DNA of 64,000 nucleotides from Sphingomonas sp. CROZ-RG-20F-R02-07 (GTDB lineage: Bacteria; Pseudomonadota; Alphaproteobacteria; Sphingomonadales; Sphingomonadaceae). The stretch covers positions 1-64,000 of the forward strand of contig NZ_JAKNQJ010000004.1 of assembly GCF_022662335.1 (NCBI RefSeq). The letters run 5' to 3'. Below the pieces are notes generated by a model. The model did not search any database, was not told where the DNA came from, and saw only the letters and a program-made list of their open reading frames with translations. Shown here piece after piece: positions 8,299 through 14,754 of this stretch. Positions within the stretch are counted from its first letter, which is position 1. Each line of letters begins with the position of its first letter. Position numbers and translations under genes: made by a program.

Positions 8299-8899
8299 AC
8301 CCATTTATCTGCCGACGCTGCCGCGGGTGCGGCAGGCGATGGCCACGCTGATCGGTCTGGGCGCGCACCGCAGCGTCGCCGGTTATCTCGCGGTGCTGAA
8401 CGAAGCCGCGACGGCGCAGCGTGAAGACAAACTCCGGCCCGATTTCCGCGCCTTCTTCGATCGCTTCTTCCGCATCGGCGATCCGCCGCAGAAGAAGCCC
8501 TACGCCGTGCCGCTTACGACGAACCCGAATTCGATCCTCTTCAATGCCAACGTGGCGGGATCATATGCGCCGAGTTCAATCCGGCCGGTCAGTCCTTTGT
8601 ACAACGTGCTCACGATTGAAGGCGGCGGCACGCAGGCCGTCTTTACCCTCCGCGAACACCACGCCGAACTCGCCCGGCAGACGATGCTGCCGGAGGCGCT
8701 GCCGCTCTACGCCTTTGCCACGTTCTTCTACCGCGATTTTGGCTTCGATAGCCTGCCGACCCGCGCGGTGATCGAGCAGGCGGTCAGCCGCGACTTCTGC
8801 TTCGCACTCGGCGGCGAGCCCTACGGGCACGGGCTGTTCGCTGACGATTTCGCAACCTTCTCGGCGGCCGACTACGAGCAGATCGAGATTGCCGCATGA
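8285..8899 (+). CDS. Unknown protein between the methylase and McrB genes, possible specificity factor
   Basis: A 204-residue soluble protein not assigned to a named family. The N-terminal third is helical and basic, with FFDRFFRIGDPP near residues 59-70. The centre contains NPNSILFNANVAGSY followed by SSIRPVSPLYN and a beta-rich stretch. The C-terminal third has FATFFYRDFGF. It overlaps the methyltransferase gene by 14 bases and the McrB gene by four (ATGA), so it is made with them. The adjacent McrB lacks the usual N-terminal DNA-recognition domain, so I infer that this protein may supply target recognition. That role is untested. Confidence 0.7.
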   Translation: MATAEPIYLPTLPRVRQAMATLIGLGAHRSVAGYLAVLNEAATAQREDKLRPDFRAFFDRFFRIGDPPQKKPYAVPLTTNPNSILFNANVAGSYAPSSIRPVSPLYNVLTIEGGGTQAVFTLREHHAELARQTMLPEALPLYAFATFFYRDFGFDSLPTRAVIEQAVSRDFCFALGGEPYGHGLFADDFATFSAADYEQIEIAA

Positions 8900-9825
8900 T
8901 CCGCAGCGACAAGGCGCGCCAGCTGACAGCCGAGCAGCTCGGGTTGGTCCTGGAGGATGCCGCCGCACCGGTGCCGCCGCCGGCCGCAAGTTCCGACGAT
9001 GCAGCTTTGTCCGCCGACGATGCCGAGCTTGTGGCCGTTCAAAACGCGATAGCGGACGGGTACGCGGGCGCCATCCTGAGCGGGGTGCCAGGCACCGGCA
9101 AGAGCCGCAAAGCCGCGCTGATTGCGGCGGCGCTGACTGGCGGCGATCCCGGTCGCACGCCGTTCGTGCAGTTCCATTCTTCCTACCAGTACGAGGACTT
9201 CATCGAAGGCTATGTCCCGGAGGGTCAGGGATTCACGCGGCAGCTCAAAGTATTTGGGCAGCTCTGCCTCGATGCTAGCGAGACCACCGGTCTCTACGTG
9301 ATGGTCATCGACGAGATCAGTCGCGCCGATGTCGCCCGCGTTTTCGGCGAGGCTCTGACCTATATCGAACGCAGCAAGCGCAACCGGCAGTTCAAGCTTG
9401 CCTCCGGCACCGACCTCAGCGTCCCGGACAATATCTTCATCCTCGCCACCATGAACCCGTGGGATCGCGGCGTCGACGACTTGGATGCGGCGCTCGAACG
9501 CCGCTTCGCCTTCATCACAATGCCGCCCTCCGAGACGGCCTTGCGCGCGCTCCTAACGGAAAACGGGCTCGAACCGGCCCTGGTCGAGCGGGCTGCCATC
9601 TTCTTTCGCGCCTTGCAGGCGCACCAAAACGACCGCTGCCACCTCGGCCACGGCTTCTTCGTGCACGCGCACGATCTCGCCAGCTTGGCGCGCCTCTGGG
9701 ACTTGCAGCTTGCCTACGTGCTGCGCCGCGCCTGCCGGGACAATGACGCCGCCTTCGCGCAGCTGGCGCAGCAGTGGGAGGCGGTGATCGCGCCGCCGCC
9801 GGCCGGCGGCGCGCAGCAGTCGTAA
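8896..9825 (+). CDS. McrB-like AAA+ restriction GTPase, N-terminally short
   Basis: A 309-residue AAA+ motor of the McrB type, which in McrBC uses GTP to translocate DNA and drive the McrC nuclease. Visible motifs are Walker A GVPGTGKS (63-70), Walker B VMVIDE (135-140), the McrB-like segment MNPWDR (186-191, in place of the MNTADR of E. coli McrB) and an arginine pair at ERRF (201-204). E. coli McrB is about 460 residues with an N-terminal DNA-binding domain; here only about 55 residues, partly Ala/Pro-rich, precede the ATPase. The preceding 204-residue protein may replace that domain. It starts within the previous stop (ATGA), and McrC follows after 9 bases. Confidence 0.85.
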   Translation: MIRSDKARQLTAEQLGLVLEDAAAPVPPPAASSDDAALSADDAELVAVQNAIADGYAGAILSGVPGTGKSRKAALIAAALTGGDPGRTPFVQFHSSYQYEDFIEGYVPEGQGFTRQLKVFGQLCLDASETTGLYVMVIDEISRADVARVFGEALTYIERSKRNRQFKLASGTDLSVPDNIFILATMNPWDRGVDDLDAALERRFAFITMPPSETALRALLTENGLEPALVERAAIFFRALQAHQNDRCHLGHGFFVHAHDLASLARLWDLQLAYVLRRACRDNDAAFAQLAQQWEAVIAPPPAGGAQQS

Positions 9826-9834
9826 CACGGACGC

Positions 9835-11109
9835 ATGACGCTCATCATCAAGGCGCGCGAGCATAAGCCGGTCGTCGTTCCGGCCGAGCTGATCCTGCAA
9901 GATCGCAGACTTGACCTGTTTCCGGACCTTAAGGGCGAGAAGCTGTTTCGGATCAGGCTGCGCGCCGACGTGCTCGAGGTCCAGCCGACCGGTTACATCG
10001 GCTTTATCCCATTAAATAACCGCGTCGCGATCGAGGTTGCCCCGCGTATGCCGGTCGCGAACGTCGAATATCTGATGGCGCGTAGTAAAAGGGGCCCGGC
10101 CGAAACGCTGCCTTACCTGCATTCCTTCGGGGCGGGTGCCGTCAATGCCGCGCCCTTCATGCAATTGCTGGCCACCCGCTACGCGACATTGCTGGACGAG
10201 CTGCGGTACGAGGGCGTCTATAAGACTTACGCCCGACGCTGCTATGTCAGCGCCAGTCCGAGCGGGCGGCTGCTACCCCTTCAGACGGCCCTCCGCAGTC
10301 GGACGGCACAGCGGGCTACCGCCGTCTATGAGCGCTTCGACCGCACGATCGACAATCCGCCCAACCGCGTAATCCTCACGGCAGGACGGCGATTGCTGCG
10401 CGGCGCGCTCTTCGGCGGCGGCGGCGAGCCGAAGCTGGCGCGCTTCATCGAGCGCGGCTTAGAGCTCCTAGATGGCGTTCCAGACGACCCCGAGCCTGAG
10501 GTGCCGTCGATTGCCGGGCTTCCAGAACAACGGCCGATGTTACGGCAGCTGGTGGCGCTGTCCGCCGTCATCCTGCGCGAAGAGGGTATCCGCCTCCGCG
10601 GCGAAGGCCTGCTGCGGCTGCCGTCTTTCCTTATCAAGATGGAGGATGTATTCGAGGACTACACACGGATTGTGCTGCAAGAGAGTGTCGAATTCATCGG
10701 TGTAGACGTTTACGACGGAAACAAGCAGCCACCGGCAGGCGCGGCGAAATTGCTGTTCACCGATCCAGGCGTTTTCGGCAACCGCGACACAACGCCCGAC
10801 ATTGTCATCAGCCGCAACGGCGCTCCGATCGGCATTGTGGAGGTTAAATACAAGCCGTGCGAGACTGCACCCGAACGCGACAATCTCAACCAGCTGCTGA
10901 CCTATGCGATCACCTACGGCGTAAAGATTGCGGTTTTACTGTATCCGGCGATGGACAAACAGCAGACTGGCGTTGAGCGCCTGGGCGCCGTGCAGGGCAT
11001 CGATTGCTACCGGGCGCTGATTGACCTCTCAAACGTACAGATTGAAGTTGAGGAAGCAGCATTGAGCGCCGCGCTTGGAGCGTTGTTCGCCGCAAATGCC
11101 GCTGCCTAA
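9835..11109 (+). CDS. McrC-like nuclease subunit
   Basis: A 424-residue partner of the McrB-type ATPase. The N-terminal half matches McrC (RVAIEVAPRMPVANVEYLM, residues 63-81, and the central VFEDYTRIVL near 272-281). The C-terminal PD-(D/E)xK nuclease core is intact: TPD with D322, then E336-V-K338 in IVEVKYK. McrC cuts DNA after the McrB ring docks on it. With a methyltransferase at the head of the operon the set resembles the LlaJI/LlaI/BsuMI class, in which McrBC-type proteins restrict unmodified DNA, rather than classical modification-dependent McrBC. It is the last gene of the operon; an HNH nuclease gene converges on it. Confidence 0.87.
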   Translation: MTLIIKAREHKPVVVPAELILQDRRLDLFPDLKGEKLFRIRLRADVLEVQPTGYIGFIPLNNRVAIEVAPRMPVANVEYLMARSKRGPAETLPYLHSFGAGAVNAAPFMQLLATRYATLLDELRYEGVYKTYARRCYVSASPSGRLLPLQTALRSRTAQRATAVYERFDRTIDNPPNRVILTAGRRLLRGALFGGGGEPKLARFIERGLELLDGVPDDPEPEVPSIAGLPEQRPMLRQLVALSAVILREEGIRLRGEGLLRLPSFLIKMEDVFEDYTRIVLQESVEFIGVDVYDGNKQPPAGAAKLLFTDPGVFGNRDTTPDIVISRNGAPIGIVEVKYKPCETAPERDNLNQLLTYAITYGVKIAVLLYPAMDKQQTGVERLGAVQGIDCYRALIDLSNVQIEVEEAALSAALGALFAANAAA

Positions 11110-11234
11110 CACTTTGGTTGAGCAAGCTACATCGCCAATTGGCTCTACGTGCTAAAGGGCGACAGCCGCGCGATCTTCACGGTCGCCAACCACGCGCAGG
11201 CGGCGGATTGTCCGGCAGCATTGCAGCATCACCC

Positions 11235-11888
11235 TCAGACTGATGCGGCGATCATCGTCTTGAACGTTGATACGCTCGGCATCGGCTTAATGCGATGGAT
11301 CGCGCGATGGCAATTCGCGCACAGGATCGCCAGCCGCTCTAGCTTGGTCATGCGCGGTCCACCCTTGATCGCGTCCTCGTGGTGTACTTCGCAATAAGGC
11401 ATGCCATACCGTGTTGCCGCGTCGAAGCCGCAAGCCTGGCAAGATTGATCACCGCCGGCTGCCGCAATTTTCATGTCGCGCAGGTTCGCGTCACGCTCGC
11501 GGCGAAGATGTTTGACCAACTTTGCGTCTCCCTCGGCTATTTCGATGTCGGCGCTATCAGACCAGCTTGCCGGGCATGGCGCGTATTTGCCATCTTCCTC
11601 CATCCACTCCAGTCCGACGAGCACGTCTCGTTTGCGGTCACTGAATGTTAGCCGCAGCAAGTCCGGGTAGATGTCGTTCGCCTCGTTCTCAGCTTGATGC
11701 GCGTGACCGTAATCAAGGTAGGCCTTTTCACCGTCGAGACGCAGGCTGCATACCGCCACCACCGACGCCCCCCGGGGCGGCCAAGATAAGTGCGACAGCT
11801 TCGCCTGATTTGACCCCTTAAACCATGATAGTGGCAGATCATCGCGCCAGCCTTTCGCGGCGGCATTGTGCCAGGTGATCGAGATCAT
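11235..11888 (-). CDS. HNH endonuclease
   Basis: A 217-residue protein with a C-terminal HNH nuclease. It has a structural zinc site made by C150-x-x-C153 and C190-x-x-C193, the catalytic segment CEVHH (E167, H169, H170) and CANCHRAIHR (H194, H198). The 140-residue N-terminal part is unrecognised and could recognise DNA or modified bases, as in McrA-like enzymes. It is convergent with the McrC gene across about 125 bases and so is transcribed separately. Its placement beside a restriction operon suggests a defence role, but HNH proteins of this size also occur as solitary or homing-type nucleases. Confidence 0.75.
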   Translation of the reverse strand: MISITWHNAAAKGWRDDLPLSWFKGSNQAKLSHLSWPPRGASVVAVCSLRLDGEKAYLDYGHAHQAENEANDIYPDLLRLTFSDRKRDVLVGLEWMEEDGKYAPCPASWSDSADIEIAEGDAKLVKHLRRERDANLRDMKIAAAGGDQSCQACGFDAATRYGMPYCEVHHEDAIKGGPRMTKLERLAILCANCHRAIHRIKPMPSVSTFKTMIAASV

Positions 11889-12120
11889 TGGCGACTCCTC
11901 AAATTTCTGTGCTGGGTTCGCCGACCTGTCGCGCGAGGTCTTGGCAGTCTCAGCGCCCTTGCCGCACGCTCTACTCAGAATGGCGCCGACAGCGCCACGC
12001 GTTCACTCTTTTTCGTGCGATCTGCCGAAGTATGACCGAGGCGAACTTCTCACATGGATCGCATCCCGGAGGCGTGAATGAAGCGCTGGGTCTCGCCGAC
12101 ACCGAGGGTTGACTGACACT
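11889..12120. other. Intergenic stretch without a supported gene
   Basis: About 230 bases between the start of the HNH gene (leftward) and the end of the three-gene small membrane block. Short open frames exist on the top strand, but none has a convincing ribosome binding site or recognisable product. The promoter of the HNH gene should lie at the left end of this stretch. Confidence 0.5.
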
Positions 12121-12564
12121 TCAAATGCGCCGCTCTCCCGGACAACGGGTCTGCTCGGGCTCTTCCTCCCAGAACCAGCCCTGCGCTTCCCACTTAGCGC
12201 GTGTCCAGTCGTGCTTCAGGATATGTGCCGCAAGATTGACGATTCGCTCCCGCCGGTCGTCGGTCCGGTTCTCTTCGCGGCTTAGGTCTCGAACCAGCGC
12301 CACGAGTTCTGCGTCGTCCTTCTTAGGGTCTTCGTCGGGATTCATTCGCAAAGCGATCTCTGCCCATATCCGGCGCGCATCCTTCTCGTTCTCGATGTTG
12401 ACGGCTTCGGAGATCAATAGCCGGACGGCCCCGCGCCACTCCGCACGCTGCTTGATCACATTCTCTTCAGCCAGCCGCCATCGATTGGTGATGAGGACTC
12501 CGGCTAGAGTGATTCCCGCGGCGATCACGCCGCCGAGCAAACCTGCAAGCAGCGTCGCGGTCAC
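12121..12564 (-). CDS. Single-pass membrane hypothetical protein, last of an overlapping trio
   Basis: A 147-residue protein with one N-terminal hydrophobic helix (about residues 3-26, LLAGLLGGVIAAGITLAGVLI) followed by a long charged, mostly helical cytoplasmic part rich in Glu, Arg and Trp (WRGAVRLL, DLSREENRTDDRRERIV, WEAQGWFWEEEPE). Its start overlaps the stop of the upstream gene (ATGA), so it is the third cistron of a coupled set read leftward from 13156. I do not recognise the family. Its position behind a restriction cassette suggests accessory or defence cargo, but nothing in the sequence shows the activity. Confidence 0.55.
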   Translation of the reverse strand: MTATLLAGLLGGVIAAGITLAGVLITNRWRLAEENVIKQRAEWRGAVRLLISEAVNIENEKDARRIWAEIALRMNPDEDPKKDDAELVALVRDLSREENRTDDRRERIVNLAAHILKHDWTRAKWEAQGWFWEEEPEQTRCPGERRI

Positions 12565-12782
12565 GCGTTGTTCACTGGACCGCTGCCGGACCCATCTCTT
12601 GTCCGCTCCTGATCCCCTTTGGCATAGCTCGACGTATGCGCCTTATGGTCGCGCTTCATCCACTTCATCTGTTCGTGCAGCTCCTCGTTCTCCCGGCGCA
12701 TCCGTAGAAACGCCAGGACACCGGCGAAAACCGCCATCGAGTAGACGGCTAGGCATGCAATGAGGATCAAAGAGCCGCTCAA
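12561..12782 (-). CDS. Small single-pass membrane protein, middle of an overlapping trio
   Basis: A 73-residue protein with an N-terminal transmembrane helix (about residues 4-26) and a short charged tail that looks coiled-coil (RRENEELHEQMKWMKRD) before a polar C-terminus. Both ends overlap neighbours by four bases (ATGA), which strongly suggests translational coupling and a shared complex. No family is recognised. The ORF is short, but its membrane pattern and its exact overlaps on both sides support it. Confidence 0.55.
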   Translation of the reverse strand: MSGSLILIACLAVYSMAVFAGVLAFLRMRRENEELHEQMKWMKRDHKAHTSSYAKGDQERTRDGSGSGPVNNA

Positions 12783-13156
12783 CGCGCCGACGCCGGTTGA
12801 CTAGATGCCCGCGGCGTCGCCAGCGAACCGACATCCGTGCCACCAACGCAAGATGACGCGGTGTGCCGCATGTCGGCAAGCAGAAGTTGAGTTTCCGCCG
12901 GGGGCAGGGCGGGGTTTGTCTTCTCGTCCTCGAGAAACATCAGCGCGTTGGCGCAGGCCGCTTGCCTTTGCTCGAAAGCTAGGCGGCGCTGGGCGATGAG
13001 GATCTCGCCCGACTGTTTTGTCCCGTCTACCTCGATGCGCGCCATGGCCTCGGTGTGAGTGGCGTAAGCGACGTAGCCGGCGACCGGCGCGGTCGCTGCG
13101 GCCGAAATGAGGGCGGCGATGACAACATCGCCGAACAGCCTTCCCTTTGCCAGCAC
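12779..13156 (-). CDS. Membrane hypothetical protein, first of an overlapping trio
   Basis: A 125-residue protein with an N-terminal hydrophobic helix (about residues 10-32) and a soluble region with paired cysteines (ACANAL and later SSCVGG) and a predicted helical stretch (ILIAQRRLAFEQRQA). It is the first gene of three that overlap by four bases each, all small and membrane-anchored near the N-terminus. No known function is visible. Its upstream region (13157-13250) precedes a transposase relic, so the promoter may lie in island-edge DNA. Confidence 0.5.
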   Translation of the reverse strand: MLAKGRLFGDVVIAALISAAATAPVAGYVAYATHTEAMARIEVDGTKQSGEILIAQRRLAFEQRQAACANALMFLEDEKTNPALPPAETQLLLADMRHTASSCVGGTDVGSLATPRASSQPASAR

Positions 13157-13254
13157 TCCCTCCCATGCCGCTGCCGGCTCTTGATGCCCATATCGCCTGG
13201 GATGTTAGCATATGCCAAGCACATTGATAGCTATAGGTCGGGCGCATCAAGCGA

Positions 13255-13345
13255 GCGCAGCCGTTGCGGTTGACGAAGATAATGCCGTCCAGAATGCCCT
13301 TTTGACAGGCGAAGACATACTGAGCGCGCCGCCCCGGTGTGATGA
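13255..13345 (-). pseudogene. Relic of an IS5-type transposase
   Basis: On the bottom strand a frame reads TPGRRAQ ... QKGILDGIIFVNRNG and then loses similarity. GIIFVNRNG is a hallmark near the N-terminus of IS5-family transposases (usually R-V-L-N/S-GIIFVNRNG-L-x-W-x-D-A-P), so this is a fragment of about 25-30 codons with no start, no DDE catalytic part and no obvious terminal repeats. It sits in the roughly 360-base gap (13157-13517) between the island genes and the phosphatase gene and probably marks old rearrangement at the right boundary. The rest of the gap holds no gene that I can support. Confidence 0.5.
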
Positions 13346-13517
13346 GCAGTTGACCGAACGCCCCAACCCACTGCTACAGAGACCTCATCGAGCGGCACAG
13401 CTCAACGGCCGAAAACGGCAGATTTGCTGGGGATGCAAAACGGGGAACAGGCTCCTGCCGCCCCAGCCAAGCAAACATATGCCGGCCGGATCCGACGCAC
13501 CCGCGTTTCGGGGGCGC

Positions 13518-14747
13518 TTATCGGGACGCAGTGAGTGCGCTCAAGACTTGCGCCATCGGGCAGCCGAGCGCCGCGTCCGCGATGCAGGGCGTGGGAGAAG
13601 CGGCGCGGTCATAGATGTTGCTCCGGTTCAGGCCGGTGAGGTTGCGGATCTGGTCGAGCGTCGGGGCCCGGTAGCGGATGCGGATCCGGTGCTGTCCCGT
13701 GCGATCCGTCAGGCGCTCCAGGACGATCGCGCCGCCTGGGGCGGGATCGTCGGTCGCGAAGCCGGGGACGGACCAGTGGAGGTCGAACAGCGCGGCAAGG
13801 CTCGCGACATTGGTATCGTGGCCCGAGATGGCGACGATCGCGGGCGCGCCGGGCGCATCGCTGCGCAGCGCGTCGGCGATCAGCGGTGCCAGCCCGGCGC
13901 TGTTCCGCGCGGCGAGATAGGTGGGCCGGGCGAGCAACCGGAATTCCAGCGCGTGGAGGGCGGAAGCGCGCGTGATGTCGGCCGGCGTCGCCCGGCCCCA
14001 GCCGACCTCCGCCATCGGCTTGCCATCGGCATATTCCAGCAGGAGGATCTGCGCGGCGGTCGAGCCACGGTCGAGCGCGCCCTTCAATTTGGGACGGCTG
14101 GTGGCTGTCGCGGGGACGATCGCGGTCGGCGTCGTGGCGATGCCGCAACCGGTCTTCGCCGCGCCGCACAGGATGGCGTCGATCCGCTCCAGGATCGGCT
14201 TCACGCCCGCTTCGACGCCGGCAAGCCCCGCCGGCCCCACCGCGTCGCGCACGGCGGCGGCGGCGAGGGCGGGGTCGATCGGCGTGCCCCCTTCGCCCAC
14301 CGGGGAAAAGCGCGCGTCGGGCACGTCCTGCGGCGCGTGTGCGATCGGCTGGGTGCAGGCGGGCGTCAGCGCCGTGACATAGGCGGCCGCGGTAGCGATC
14401 GTCCGCTCGTCGCTGTCGGCGATCACGCGCACTTGCCCCGCGCGCGGGCATCCGGTGGCGGGCAGCAGGCGCGCCGCGACGAAGGCCGAACGGTCATAGT
14501 CGCCTGCCAGCGCGATCGCCGCCGCGCCGTGCGGCGTGAGATAGCCCGGCTCGACCGGCCACGCCGGCCACGGATCGGCGGCCGTACCTGCGGGCAGCGG
14601 CACCGCCTTGGTGGGCGGCCGGACGCCGTGGCGCATCACCACCACGACCCGGTCTACCGTCCAGCCTTTGGGCAGTGCGGGCGACTGCGCATGGGCGAGG
14701 GAAACGCCGGCCAGGCCGAGCGCGAGAGCGGCAAGCGTCTTCATCAT
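13518..14747 (-). CDS. Histidine acid phosphatase, phytase/glucose-1-phosphatase-like
   Basis: A 409-residue secreted phosphomonoesterase. After a signal peptide (MMKTLAALALGLAGVSLAHA, residues 1-20) comes the catalytic R39-H40-G-V-R43-P-P block, and the proton-donor pair H310-D311 lies in SGHDTN. Both are diagnostic of branch-2 histidine acid phosphatases (AppA/Agp type). Several cysteines suggest disulphides in the periplasm. The gene starts seven bases after the stop of the TonB receptor, so the two form an operon. I infer that they take up and hydrolyse phytate or another organic phosphate. The choice between phytase and sugar phosphatase cannot be made from motifs alone. Confidence 0.88.
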   Translation of the reverse strand: MMKTLAALALGLAGVSLAHAQSPALPKGWTVDRVVVVMRHGVRPPTKAVPLPAGTAADPWPAWPVEPGYLTPHGAAAIALAGDYDRSAFVAARLLPATGCPRAGQVRVIADSDERTIATAAAYVTALTPACTQPIAHAPQDVPDARFSPVGEGGTPIDPALAAAAVRDAVGPAGLAGVEAGVKPILERIDAILCGAAKTGCGIATTPTAIVPATATSRPKLKGALDRGSTAAQILLLEYADGKPMAEVGWGRATPADITRASALHALEFRLLARPTYLAARNSAGLAPLIADALRSDAPGAPAIVAISGHDTNVASLAALFDLHWSVPGFATDDPAPGGAIVLERLTDRTGQHRIRIRYRAPTLDQIRNLTGLNRSNIYDRAASPTPCIADAALGCPMAQVLSALTASR

Positions 14748-14754
14748 CCGATCC

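Noticed and set aside
11888..12112. Possible 74-residue protein rightward from the HNH start
   Set aside because: It has no ribosome binding site, biased composition and no pattern, and it lies in the HNH promoter region.
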